NCBI GenBank assembly: GCA_030062745.1
Contig: CP099846.1
Span: forward strand, 28,789,201 to 28,853,200
Reading direction: 5' to 3'
DNA length: 64,000 bases
From: Capitulum mitella
Lineage: Eukaryota > Arthropoda > Thecostraca > Pollicipedomorpha > Pollicipedidae
A model generated the notes under the pieces. That model did not search any database, was not told where the DNA came from, and saw only the letters and a list, made by a program, of their open reading frames with translations. How positions within the stretch are numbered: the stretch's first letter is position 1; the number at the start of each line of letters is the position of its first letter. The translations under genes and the position numbers were made by a program. Below, in pieces: positions 23,381 through 35,235 of this stretch.

Positions 23381-24256
23381 CTTTCGCCTCGCAGTCGGCT
23401 GTTACCTGGCATTGCGCGACTGGGTGTAGGGGTCGGAGTATGTGCAACAAGACCTGCTTAGCACGGGCTCCGGTCCCTAACATCACCCCAACAAACCATT
23501 CGGATCACAATGTGGAAATGTGATATGGGCTTGACCGACGTAGCCTTCGCAATTAGTTTAACGTATCTAACAGAGTTATCCAGAACTGGTCAGATGGGTA
23601 GCTCTGCCTGTCTGTTGACGCACTCGTTTCAGATCGATAGACGCAGTATTTCTGGCTTATTTTTGTGCTGCGGGCTTGTAATATTTCAACCATTATATGA
23701 CATGATAACAGTGAGAGGTACGGTCACACGCGAAGTGTTTGCCACGTCTGTTTCATACTATGCGCCTCTCAGCCATTACATTGATTAATTTCAGTATACG
23801 TTTACTCATTTATTACGAAACTGAAATAACGGGCCGACCCTCGAGGGTCGTTAAGAATCTGTAGGTAAGTTAGACCTAGATCTGCCAATGCACCACTCCC
23901 TCCAAACATCTGTCGCTTAGTGCTTGCTTCATGTGGACACGAAGTGTCGCTACGTGAATGCGAATGCGTTTTCACCTTTTCACTCACCTCTGGGACAGTC
24001 GGCTTCGGTTCCTGCTCCGGCGGTCTCGATATCGAACAAGGATCTTGAGACGCGACGTGATATCTTTAAAAGAGACCAGGCAAACTTTTTGCGATGCGTT
24101 TCCATAGTGATCGCATATGGACACAATCCGTAATCGTGCCGCAGGATACGTTCCGCTGCTTAATAGCTCGAAACTGGAAACCCAGCTTTTCTGCTGGTCA
24201 AGATGAGAGTGCTCCGTCTGTCATCCGGGACATTCTGTAGATGAAGCCAATATCTA
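23381..24256. other. Intergenic between two MITE copies
   Basis: No gene or repeat recognised; open frames are short and without domains. Confidence 0.45.
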
Positions 24257-24900
24257 TTAACCCATCTCCGACTGGAGGGTCGCTTGACCGCCCCCTTGAG
24301 GTTTTTCCAAGATTGCGAGAGAATGAACGGACGCAGCGCCATAGAATTTCGTATATTTTTTGCTTCATAACTTTACGCCTTGTGTCAAAGTTTTGATTTC
24401 AGGTCATGTCGGATGTCTGACCTAGACCAGGTTAAATGGACCTATGTTTAAAAAAAGTTTAGCGCCCTTTAACTTTATTGGAAAACGTAACAATGAAATG
24501 TTCAGAGATTAAAGATCTTAATAGATGCAACAAATCTGCTATCTCCGATTTTTCGGAATTTTTGAGGTCGTTGACCTCAGGCGAACCCCATTTTCAAGAC
24601 AGGTCGTCGTTTTTTCGGAAATTGGCGGGATTTTCTTCATAGTGTTTTTAGTGTGGGGTGATCCAGGTATCCAGTTAACGCCAGTGAACAAAATACCAAT
24701 GACTTCCAGCCACTGACCTGAGGTCAGGTCGCGAATAACTGTCGAGCCCAAATGGACCGCCGTCAAAATCAGCGATGAGTTACTCACAACGGAGAGAAAA
24801 TGGCAGAACCGGCTCGCTCAGTAGCGAGTAATACGAAGAAGTTCAAGAAGTCCAAATGTATATAAATGCGATACATAAAATTTATTTCTGCAGCTCAGTA
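24257..24900 (+). mobile_element. TTAA-flanked MITE, family A copy 3 (right-truncated)
   Basis: Starts TTAACCCA and follows family A copy 1 closely for about 640 bp, including the TTGCGAGAGAA..., TTTAGCGCCC, TTTTTAGTGTGG and TGACCTGAGGTCAGGTC blocks. The right half and right terminus are missing. Confidence 0.8.
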
Positions 24901-25344
24901 TGGGTTCGTATCAGAAACATCATAAGAAACATCACAAACGTAAATAAATGGCTGAATAAATGAATAAATAGATACATAAATATCTTTATGACATGATGGC
25001 AGCACCAACAGGATTGCATGCATCTTGTGTTCAAGGATGGAATTTTTCGGAAATTAAGGGGGGGGGCCAATCACTAGTGGACCCAGGGCGAGTCATTCCG
25101 GCCATGGGCTCCCTTTTGGCTCGTTAGAGCGGGCATATCTTTTGGTCCTCCCTTTGCGATAGGAACTCTGGCTTTTTTGCTTGTTGTGACGTTGATTCAT
25201 GAATAATTTTTGCAACACAAAAATTCCTCATTGCAAAAAGATGCTTCCATAATTACTGGACCGAAGAAAGCACAAATGTGCCCAGGTGGGACGTCCTGTC
25301 GGCCGCGCCAAAAAATAAGCTATGCTCATGTCGCGTTATGCTGC
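24901..25344. other. Intergenic, nothing recognised
   Basis: AT-rich stretch with an AAATAAATG-type tandem (about 24940-24975) and a G-run near 25060. No gene. Confidence 0.45.
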
Positions 25345-26430
25345 TTAACCCTTTTCCCGGAAGGCTAAACGGTATGGTCGATTCCCGGCAGGAGGATGAC
25401 CGATTCGCACCCCCCCCCCGAGATCTCGAGAACTACACAGCCGATTTTATCGCAACAAACGGCAGTCGATTCGCCATGACGTAAACTACACTTAAAAAAA
25501 AGTCTTGAAAATGTTGAAGAGGTTGGATACAGGGAGGCAAAAATATCAAAATTGGGGATACATTTTAACTTCTTATAACTCCGTTGTTTATCGACCGATT
25601 TCGATAAAATTGGCATGAATCGAGAGACTATAGATGAGGCTTTTCCCATTGATACACACATTTTAAATTCTGAGAAAATTCATAGGCGTTCACATGGTTT
25701 AAAAAATAGGAGGATTAATTTTTTCAATAAATGAATGAACAAAAAAGATAAAAGCACTTTTTTGACCTTGGAGTGACTTGGAGTGACCTCCAGTTATGTT
25801 GGAGTCACTTGGAATGATCTTGTGTACATTTAATATTGTCTGTAAACGTGTTCAATCATTTGAATTCACTCTATTTCAAAAACTCCATTTCATGGCTATT
25901 GTGACATAGGGTACGCGTACTGACATTTTAGGTCATAGCTCCGTGAACCGACCTGATATCAAGCTGAAACTTGATACACAAGTAGAGGGCACCTTTCTAC
26001 GTCATATATACTCTGGGTTTGTTATTCAAAAAATGGCGCCGAAATTGTCATTATAAAACCAAATTTCGACTTTCGACTTTGACCTGACCTTGTAAAGTGA
26101 CCTCAGACATACAAAATTGCATTTCCATGTTGCCCAATTACTTAGCTATACACCCGTGCAAAGTTTTAACTTTTATCCTAAAAACGCGATTTTTGGCAGT
26201 CATTTTCCTTTTACCTTTCACAGGACCAAAAATGGCCTGAGGTGACTCCCAAAAACGTTGCCTAGCTTTGCCCCTGAGCAAAATAAAATTTCGAAATTTT
26301 GTCACAGTGCGTAGAAAGAATATCTAGGAAAAGTCACGAAGTTTCGTAAAGCTGCGTTAAAAACCCTGGAAATGGCAAACAAAAAACCTGAGTGGGAGGC
26401 CGATTCGGCCACCCGCCGGGAATAGGGTAA
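25345..26430 (-). mobile_element. TTAA-type MITE, family B copy 1 (reverse)
   Basis: The left end TTAACCCTTTTCCCGG (25345) pairs with the right end CCGGGAATAGGGTAA (ending 26430), so the termini are inverted; the right TTAA has lost one T. The interior matches, in reverse, the sequences at 29236-29735 and 63327-64000: the CAACGTTTTTGGGAG..., TTTTTGGCAG and GACCTGACCTT blocks. About 1.09 kb, no transposase, and several AGGTCA half-sites. Confidence 0.8.
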
Positions 26431-26889
26431 GCTGGTCCCCGTTGCTAAACGCTGTTTTGGCGAATCAAATATTATTTGTGGTTCTAGATCCTGCTAGGAG
26501 CGATGTAGAGCATCACAGAGGGGAAGTCGGCCCTTGGACGCTTCTTTAAACCGAAGGAAGGTGAGAAGTGGGAGGTATCCTAGGTACTGTATGCCGTCGA
26601 TTTGATGATATTGTTCCTACATTGCGAAAAGAAAGAAGGGAAGTTAAACATTGTTTTCACAGGCAACTGAGGCACATTTTGTATACGCAGCCCCACACCA
26701 TTCAGTGCATAGGTACATGAATATTCCGAAGTTTCACAGTGGAAGTTGCTAATTGAGGTGGACTGCGGGAGAAATGTTCCAGGAAGGATTGGACAATAGT
26801 ACAGAAAGAAATAACTTCAGCAGTTTGTGGCGGACGGCGCGAAGCGCGAAGAACTCCTTCGTCGTGCCCAGACCGCGCACGTGGAGGAA
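26431..26889. other. Intergenic, nothing recognised
   Basis: Short flank between a MITE and a hAT remnant; no features. Confidence 0.4.
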
Positions 26890-27890
26890 GAGAAGCGTCG
26901 CAGCTGGTAAAGCTCGTAAAGCTGTGCCAAACGCGGTCTGTGGAGCGTTGTATGTTGTATGGCGGTCGAACGCTTTAGGGAACAGCTGCCGGCCATCTTG
27001 CTCTCCGTTCAGCTGATGACAGCGGCATGCTCGCCGCACGGACTCCAGCGCCGCCATGCTCCTGAAAGCCGTTGCACGAGCGGGGTTTTTGGCGGACATC
27101 GTCATCGCGAAGCGCCTTGTCGGGATCCTGCGACCTCTAGCCCTGTCCTTCTAGGAGGAGGGTGCAGACCTGATCCAGTGTTTGCACCTGGCCGACGCAG
27201 TGACAAAGGTCCTGAAAAAGCTCCGCCAACGCGGTGACACTGAGTTCGCCACACTGATGACGGAGGTGACGGCGACTGCCGATAAGCCGGGAATGGAAGT
27301 CTGCGCCCCGCGCCAGGTGGGCAGGTCCGTCCAGAGACCGCACGCTGGTCAAGGTCTGGAAGGAGCTCTCCACCGACAGCCATTACCGCGACAACACGCT
27401 CATTCCCGCTGTGGACGCCGTGGTGCACAATGCCACCTTGCAATCTGGCGCATATCAGAGGCACACCTCGCCGGGCCAGTCCCTACCGAAACCCCCGCCT
27501 GGAGACCGCACAGAGGGCTGACCGGGAACTTCGCCGAGACTCGGCTGAAGGCTGAATTTGAGGTGTGATCAGCTGCGTAGGCCAGGCGCGACGGCAGTGT
27601 GCCAGTAACAGACATCGGTGCCGTCAACGAGTGACAAACCAATATCTTCCCGAGAGTCCACGGGCCGCTGCGGGTGTTGGCGGTTCTACCGGTCTCAGTC
27701 GCAGAGGTGGGGCACGTCTTCTCAAAGGTAGCCCGCGCACTCACTGCACTGCGGACGATGACGCAGGACCGTCTGGAGGCCGTCATCCTCCTGCAGTGAT
27801 CGACTACTTCGCAGCGTCTGGTGTCCGCCGCCTCCAGGGCCCCTTTGAGAGACTGTGACGTAGATAGTCTATCAAGGTAGTCTTGGTACC
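26890..27890 (+). pseudogene. hAT-superfamily transposase remnant
   Basis: Fragments of a hAT-type (ZMYM1/THAP9-relative) transposase in the expected order but in changing frames. The series is a KLVKLCQTRSVERC block near 26905 (family TRWVER motif with Trp changed to Ser), GFLADIVIAKRLVGILRPL near 27085, LADAVTKVLKKLRQRGDTEF near 27190, EVCAPRQVGR near 27297, and KELSTDSHYRDNTLIPAVD near 27360. A C-terminal dimerisation domain closes it: NIFPRVHGPLRVLAVLPVSV... FSKVARALTALRTMTQDRLE, open from about 27640 to a stop at 27798. The family's conserved S/V-ERSFS here reads GHVFS. Multiple frameshifts and stops make it non-functional. Terminal repeats were not identified. Confidence 0.8.
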
Positions 27891-29235
27891 AGCAGGACAC
27901 CCATTCTTGGACGGCTGCTATAGCTGCCCTTGACTTGGGAGGGACGAAGGTCTGCTCCTCTTATCCGGAGCATTTTGCATTGGCTAGGGCTGGGAGCAAG
28001 ATGAGGATCTGTGATTCTGAGACGGCCTGAAAACGGGACAGGAATAATTTGTGCTGCACACGGACCGTATGGATCGTGTGCAGATTGAGTGCTATAGGCG
28101 GAGGGGAGTGGAAGTCTGCCCGTTTTGGTGCAGTAACGAGTAAACAGGAAGCGGGGAAATTGACAAATGACTAGTGGCGTTAAAAAACACCATAAGCACC
28201 TGATCTGCTGCCTCTTTTCCCCGTTTTTTTTCTTTTTACGTAATATCATGCATTCCTTTTCACAGCGACTCCACGTACTTTCGGAGCAACGACTGACGAG
28301 TTCAAGAAACGTTTCGAAATCCTCCCACGAAGCCTGGACACTCGAGTTTACGCATGACTTGTTGACAAGAGGCCACCAAGCAAACAAACCGCAGCTGTCC
28401 AGCCGGTCGCGCTAGGCAACGTTTGCACAAAAAGACGTGTGCCACCGATCGCGACAGCAACCAATCGGTACATCTGAATGCAGTCCATTTGAATACAGCG
28501 GTGCGATAAAGAACCTCATAATGAGACACATTCGTGATCCCGTCCTTTGTAGGGTGGATTCCACAAATCATTGAACTATACCATTTTGTCGGTGGCACGC
28601 GCGGTGTGCAGTTCAGTGTTGTGATACACGTGAATACGTTGTTTGTTTAAACACACCTTTCACTTTTACTCAGCACCAAAACAGATGGGCTATAGTTTCG
28701 ATTCCATCTGTACAAAACGTGCACGCGTCTGAATCTGTGACTCCATATGGAGTGAGAAATCTTTTTGCTGGTAGAATTCCATGCATAATTTGGGGCTGAA
28801 GCCATTCCAGTTTGTAATCGCCTGTCAATTTGTAGAATGGAACATAACCTGTTCCCAGTCACTTGCCTGAAAATAACAAAACCCCAACTCGTTTTCCCAC
28901 TTACCATGAGACCTTTGTGTTGTTGTGGTTTTTGTACATTGTTACAATAAATAACAAACCCTACCTTTTATTATGATATTGCGAACACTGGAAAACTTAC
29001 CACATTGTAACTCATCCTTCGAATAAAAAGCCAACAGTCAGATCAAGCGCCACAAAAATATTTAAAAACCAGAAATGGCAAATTATAATGATTCAAAGCC
29101 GGGTTTTTCTCCTCGAGGAAGGTGGAGTGCAGTCTGGCAGTATGACTTCGTCCCCCTCGTGAGCCGGGTGGATCCGACAGTGGGGGCAATAATGTTTCGA
29201 GGTCATTCTTCCCAGTCAACGCCCACAGGACCCAT
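27891..29235. other. Intergenic, nothing recognised
   Basis: Open frames up to 171 codons (minus, 28387-27872) have no domain. No RNA gene or known repeat family. Confidence 0.4.
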
Positions 29236-29735
29236 GTTATCTCTATTCCCAGCAGGGGAGCTGAATCCGCCCCTTCAGGTTTTTTGTTTGCCAATTTCCG
29301 GCTTTTTTGACGACTCCACGAAACCTGATCACTTTTCCACCTATTCCATCTATATGCCTTAGCAAAATTTTGTAATTCTGTTTTGCTCAGGGACGGAGCC
29401 AGGCAACGTTTTTGGGAGGCACCTCAGGCCATTTTTGGCCCTGTTGAAGGTAAAACGAAAATGACTGCTAAAAATAGTGTTTTTAAGATAGAATTTAAAA
29501 CTTTATGTTGGTCTAAAGGCAGATAATCGGACAAGCATAAAAATATGATTTTGTTAATCTGAGATAACTTTGCAAGGTCAGGTCAAGGTCAAAAGCCTGA
29601 ATTTGGTTTTACGGTAATAATTTTCGCGCTATTTCTTCAAATGACGAACCCAAAAAATATACGACTTAAAAGTATACTCCCTACTTGTCTACCAAGTTTC
29701 AGACTGATATCAGGTCGGGTCACTTAACGCGGTGG
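29236..29735 (+). mobile_element. MITE family B, copy 2 (truncated)
   Basis: Aligns with the left ~500 bp of the element at 63327, starting near TTCCCAGCAGGGG and ending at GGTCGGGTCAC. It contains the cluster AGGTCAGGTCAAGGTCA (29575-29591), i.e. three overlapping half-sites. Confidence 0.75.
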
Positions 29736-30409
29736 ACCTTCCCTCAGATGCATCGTGAAACGTCCAGGTTGTTTAGTGGTGGTGGCGCTAGTGTAGTCCG
29801 CGGGACTAGGCCTTCATTCCATTGACCGTCAAACCTTAAAAAAGCTTCTGCGACACTGCATTTGGCCTCTTCCGCGGGGCAGATAGTAAGCTCTTTCGCC
29901 AGGTAGAAGGGAAGAACTGGAAGAACTGGCTGGAAGAATTGGCTGGAAGAACATGCTCCCAGGGATGATTGTCTGCGGCCACATCTGTGTTGCCGATACG
30001 TCGATGACATTCCTGTACTTGTGACGTGTGACGTTGATGACGAGCGGCAATGTGACGAGGAACATCTAAAAAAGCCCAAGACAAGAGTGGGAAACAATCC
30101 AGCTTTGAGCTTTTCTCGTGAACGGAATGTGGATACAAAAATGTTCTTTCTAGACGTTCAGATCCGAGCTCTTGACAAAGCCTGAGACCGCCTCACCAAA
30201 AGCCCACTGACCTTGAACGTGCGTGAACGCTGCTAGTGATTGTCCGGTAAAAGCAAAAAGCAAAGGAGTGAAGGTAAAAGTCATCTTGGTAAACACGAGC
30301 TGTCATTTTGTCTCTTACCAGCTTTCTTTTCGTTTTCCCGGTAAAAAGAGCTGTTGTCCGCCCCCTCCGAGCAGTTTCGCGGTCGGAGGGGGAAACAAAA
30401 GTGCCCCCT
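29736..30409. other. Intergenic with a GC hairpin
   Basis: A stem CCCCCTCCGA / TCGGAGGGGG lies at about 30361-30392, resembling MITE subterminal blocks. No gene. Confidence 0.4.
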
Positions 30410-31520
30410 TCCGATCTCGGAAACGGAAAGAGCTAAAGACAAGAAATTTTATGGACAGGGTGGGGCTATATTGATTTACATTATGTGAAATGTCTAAGAC
30501 CCTAGGTCAATATCGTCTAGGTCAAATTGGGTGAAAAAGGTCAACTTTGGACATTTTCTCGCCCCGTACAGACCATTTCATACGATTTTTCGAACGAAAC
30601 GGGAAAAGGGTGTTTGTTTGAGCGTTAAAACGTGGAATAGGACAATTTCCATCCATATGGCGTCTTGAAAAAATATGTCGGGTCAAGGTCATGTCAGGTC
30701 ATTGACCTATGGCGTCATTTTCTCATCTTTTGCAGATCAGATGTTGAACACGGGGTAGCTTGGATGTAAATAAGGACGCTACACGCATCTTTTGGCACAT
30801 TTTCAGTGAAGGTAGCCAACATCGGTACATCTGGTCACTTCCTGCGTTCTCGTTTATGTATGTATGTATATGCATATATGTATATACATGTAAGTATCAA
30901 GGTGCCAAACGTGTTTTTGGTAGGGTCTTTGAATACGTATTTCATACAGATCGACGTATTGCGAAGCAAATCTGGTCCAGGTCACAGAAAAGTTGCCCTT
31001 GACCTTTAATGGCCTTGACCTGAAATGACTGTGGTATATACAAGCGTAGTCATGTGCGCACACGTTTTTTTTTATTAGGGTCTTTGAATCCATATTTCAT
31101 ACAAATCGACATGTCGTAAAACAGATCTGGGCCAGGCCACAAGATATTTGACCTTGACCTTTGATGACTTTGGCCCTTATTGATCCTGGCTTTGGTCTTA
31201 GTACATCCATCACGTATGCCCGAATGACGTTGCGTGATTGTGTTCAGACGATAATCTTCAGCAGAACGGTGGTTCTGTCACAAAGTTCCAATTTGTCAGC
31301 GACAACCGTCGTCTTGTTATGTTTGCCTAGCATCAAATGCTTGAAACTTGAAAAATTTTCGGACGATTTTCGATTTTTATGCGTCAATCGGCGAGTTATT
31401 CATTTGCCATAAACGTTGCAAAGAAGCAGCAACCAGCTCTGATACTTTCTCGAGGTATTAAAGAAAAAACAGGTGGGGGCACAAAAAGACCTCCTTCCAT
31501 TGCGCGTGTTAACACTGTTT
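30410..31520 (+). repeat. Dispersed repeat family C, copy 1
   Basis: Aligns with 39250-40200 in the same orientation. Shared blocks: CCTAGGTCAATATC, GGGAAAAGGG, GTCATGTCAGGTCATTG, GTAAATAAGG and GGCTTTGGTCTTAGT. It contains AGGTCA-type half-sites (for example GTCAAGGTCATGTCAGGTCA near 30673). Non-coding. Ends were not defined precisely. Confidence 0.75.
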
Positions 31521-33179
31521 GCTAATCTTGAAATCAGGGTCACAAAAACACATTTATAAACGTTTGAAAACCTTCATTTTTCACCTTCAGAATACAACCA
31601 GACAGCTATCGCGACGGTATTCATTGTGTTTGACCAATTACATGGAAGGCCATGCATAGTTCGAAATCGAAGTAGTTGAAAGCGTGCATTGCATGCTCTT
31701 AGCGAGAAAGATTTCATACACGGCGGTCGTTCGGAAAAGTTCAGGTCGAGGTGCTTGTGTGTGAGTTTATGTCAGGCACGTAGCCAAGGGGGACATTGGG
31801 GTCATGTCTCCTCAAGTCAAGCTGTCTGCACTAGATATTTAACAATTCCACGGGAATGCGGAATAGCGATCATATATATGATGGGAAAGGAGACATTATG
31901 TTTTTCTTGTGTCTTAAACTTGGGTTCACTTGCATAAAATTACTGCTTTTTATGTAAATATTGTCATATGCCAATGACACTGAAACGCGCCAACCGAGCG
32001 CGACACAACTGGCAATGTCGGGTGCGCCGATTCGGTGGACAGATTGTGGTGCAGGTTTCGAATCGATTCGTGGCGTGTGGCACGTGCCACGTGGCGCGGG
32101 CCGGACCTCTACAGAATCCAATTAATCACGGGTGCAAGTCAAACAGCGGGTGCTGGTGACTAAGACTTCGTGACAATATGGGCCCACTTACATGTACGTG
32201 CTTTTGTGGTCAGCACCCACGTGCGATCCATTGGCACGTTTATCGATTTGGACTCTGGGACCTCCGAGTGCCGGAAACCGTGACCTATTCGGCTGAAATT
32301 TGGTCGGTAGATAGATTAGCACCAAGGCTATCCAACGGTATCCCATATGATAGGCAGGGTGTAACGGGTCACTGCTGTGCGCGTGTGCCTTTTTTACGCC
32401 CCTGTGTTTCTTCTGGGCCAGTTTTCGGGACGCAGGGCGCAGTTTGGTGCGATGATGATAGGGAAAGGCGGACGGGCAGTTGGATGATGAATTTCGATGG
32501 GTTCAGACCGAAACCAAGGTGCTGTACGCACGTGAAGCGCGTGGTGCCCACGATTAGCACCCCTCTTTCATTGCCGCAAAACTACTACCGCTGGGTAGCT
32601 GAAAACTGGCGATCAGGAGCGCGTGATACGTGGCAGTCGATACATGTGGCTGTTTTGCATGTCAATAGCTTCAGCCTGGTGTGTGCCAGACGCACGTGCT
32701 GAGCCACCGGGGCGGCCAAAGGAGGACCCGGAGGCCCGCCCTCTAGGCCCGCATTTTTGTGAAAACCATTGCACATCGCCTTCCCCGCAGACGGTTTTCG
32801 TATGATTTCAGTTCACACTGATCTCCCCCTTAAGAAAATCCTGGCTGCGCCCGTGTGCTGACCTGTGCCCCTTTGCCATGCCAGTCTGGCGACATATGCA
32901 GCCCGGCGATATTCGCAGATTACTAAGTCATCTGATTTCAGACAGCCTCCGATCGCTGGTGGTCGTGACTTTAACGTTTCTTTCCTGCATCGCTTCACCG
33001 TTCCTGTTTCGTCGGATTTTGTGACTTTACTAGGAAACAGGATCCAAGTATGGGTACATTTAGACGATTCGGGAGTTCTTAAACGAAGGGAAGAACGTAC
33101 ACTAAGTCGTGCTAGTTTTGCTTATCATTCGATCACACCGTGCATGTTCGCTCACCATGTTATCGCTAGTTTCATCCTC
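31521..33179. other. Intergenic, nothing recognised
   Basis: A 174-codon open frame (32178-32702, +) has no known domain and lies in CpG-rich repeat-like DNA with the palindrome GTGGCACGTGCCAC near 32079. It is not called as a gene. The segment before 33180 has no recognised family. Confidence 0.4.
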
Positions 33180-33590
33180 TAAGATTTGTTCTCTATTATT
33201 TTAGTCTTCTTGGGTTTTCTCTTGTTTCGCCCTTCGGGCAGAAGGTTAATTTCGTCCCCCTTTCCTTCCCTTCACCCTTCGTTCCTCTTTTCCATTCTTC
33301 TTCTTCTCTCCCTCACGATAGGAAAAAGGGGGATCGAAAAAAAGAATGGAAATTCGGACACTGACCCGGGCACCAATCGGCCACGAATTTGAATTCGCCT
33401 CGCACGACGCCTTGATTGCACCCACCCACGCTGAGCCACGTTCCATCACCGTACCGCTCCAGGATGCCATTGTCCAACTTTGCTCCTCGTCAGCGCACGC
33501 TTCAGTAGAATCTGATCGCTCACTGACCGCGAATACCACCACACACGCTGCTGACTTTGCACGCCATCTGACCACACCCCTGCTCGCGAC

Positions 33591-34490
33591 ATGGATGCTA
33601 CGCCGAACACGCCCAATGCTGACTCTCGCCCGACCTTCATCCCTCTTTCCGCCACTGACCGCCGCACGAACCCGACCAGCGATAGCTCGACACCCTCTGA
33701 CGCTGACATGGATTCGCCTGGATCATTCGTCGTTATTCAACCAAAATCAGCCGATGTCTCCGTCCGCAAAGTCAATGTGTTCTGGCCCGCAAAACAGCTG
33801 GCAGCTATCTGCGGATCCTCGGCTGCCAACCTGAAAAATGAAGCACTGGTAGATGGTTCTCTCACTTTCAAAACCTTGAACGAATTGCAAACAAAAAACA
33901 CTTCTCGAAACATCCACATTCTGAGGCCTAAGCGCCACCGTGAAACTTCATGCGTCCCGGAACACCAGTCAAGGCATTGTGTTTACTCCTGAGTTAAGGT
34001 TCATGACAGAGGCTGGAATCCAGAAAGAACTGCAACCACAGGGTCTGGTACACGTCCGTCGACTGACAACATTCAAAGACGGCCAGCGACGTGACACCAA
34101 CCTCTTGGTGCTGACGTTTAACACCCAGAAACCCCCTCTACTCTTGTCGCGGGATGCCTGCGCTACGATGTGCACGTCATTATCCCCAACCTTCTGAGTT
34201 GTTTTAAATGTCATCGGTTCGGCCACGGCTCCAGAAACTGCCCGCAAGAAGCCAGATGCCCGAAGTGTGGAGAGGCTCCGCACGAGGGAGCCCTCTGCAC
34301 CTCGCCTCAAAAGTGCCTCAGCCGTGGGAGCACTGACCACACCACCAGCTCCACTCAGTGTCCCAAAAGAGAAAAGGAAATAAAAGCAAAAACAGGGGTG
34401 TCTTTCCCGAGGCACGAAGAGCTGTCATGGCGAACAAAACATCATCTGGCAAAACGTTTGCTCAGCCAGCCAAAACGAAAACAACGCTAA
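33591..34490 (+). pseudogene. LINE ORF1: Gag-like protein with zinc knuckles, frame-broken
   Basis: RNA-binding ORF1 protein of the LINE. It starts at ATG 33591 (MDATPNTPNAD) and shifts frame near 33925 (to VKLHASRNTSQGI... VHVRRLTTFKDGQRRDTNLL) and again near 34165 to the zinc-knuckle part. The first knuckle CFKCHRFGHGSRNC and second CPKCGEAPHEGALC are intact CX2CX4HX4C motifs; in the third the second Cys is Arg (CLSRGSTDH). The block order and the upstream VRR...GQRRDTN segment are typical of I/Jockey ORF1. Confidence 0.85.
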
Positions 34491-34492
34491 AG

Positions 34493-35235
34493 CTACGACG
34501 CCATTAGCGTCGTAGTCGGAAGCCGGTCTTGAGTCAAGTCGTGTGTCTCGTCAGGCGTCAGTCGGTCGTCTGACAGGGCTTCTGGCCTGACGGCCCGACG
34601 GCCGTCACCCGTCCGAGGGGGGATCAGCCGGCCGACCACCGGCCGGCCAGTCACCCGGCCCTCGGGCGGGACCGTCCACACGGGCGGACCCAGCTGGCCG
34701 ACCACCGGCCGGCCAGTCACCCAGCCCCCGGGCGGGACTGTCCACACGGGCGGACACAGCCGGCCTCAGCCTGGGCGGCCGCTCGGCACCGGCCCGGGTG
34801 CAGGACGGCAAAAGCCGGGCAGTTTCGGCGAACGCAGACCCTGGGCCCGGCCCAATCAGGGGGTGATCGGGGCTCGGGCGCGCTCCCACGGCCGACCATG
34901 GGCACTTATAGGTGTTGGTGGCGGTCGCTGTTAAGCACATTTTATGTCTGTTTTACTGCAATGGGACTATGGGGGACAAAGGGGGCCGAGATCAAACCTT
35001 TTTTTATTTATTTTTTTAGGCACTTGTTATCATTGTCATACAAGAAACGTGGTCTCACCCACACGGCGAATGCAATTTCTCACTTTTCAGTTACAGTTTA
35101 CATCGTTCTGACAATTTAGGTTGACTAAAACTGGATTGGAGTAACAAAACTAGACCCGTTGACAACAGGGGCCGAGTCATGGCAGATTTTACTGATATGA
35201 AAGGCCTCCTTTTATTAAAAATGATGCCAATGCTC
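34493..35235. other. Foreign block replacing the LINE endonuclease, with 66-bp tandem repeat
   Basis: It begins with a perfect 9-bp stem (34493-34501 / 34507-34515), then an extremely GC-rich block (about 34530-34905) with two 66-bp tandem units (34631-34696 and 34697-34762) built on CCGGCCGGCC palindromes, then AT-rich sequence to about 35235. LINE homology stops before it and resumes after it near the endonuclease's last motif. The origin of the block is unknown. Confidence 0.7.

Noticed and set aside
32178-32702. 174-codon plus-strand open frame
   Set aside because: Lies in CpG-rich repeat-like DNA and has no recognised domain or codon pattern typical of a gene.
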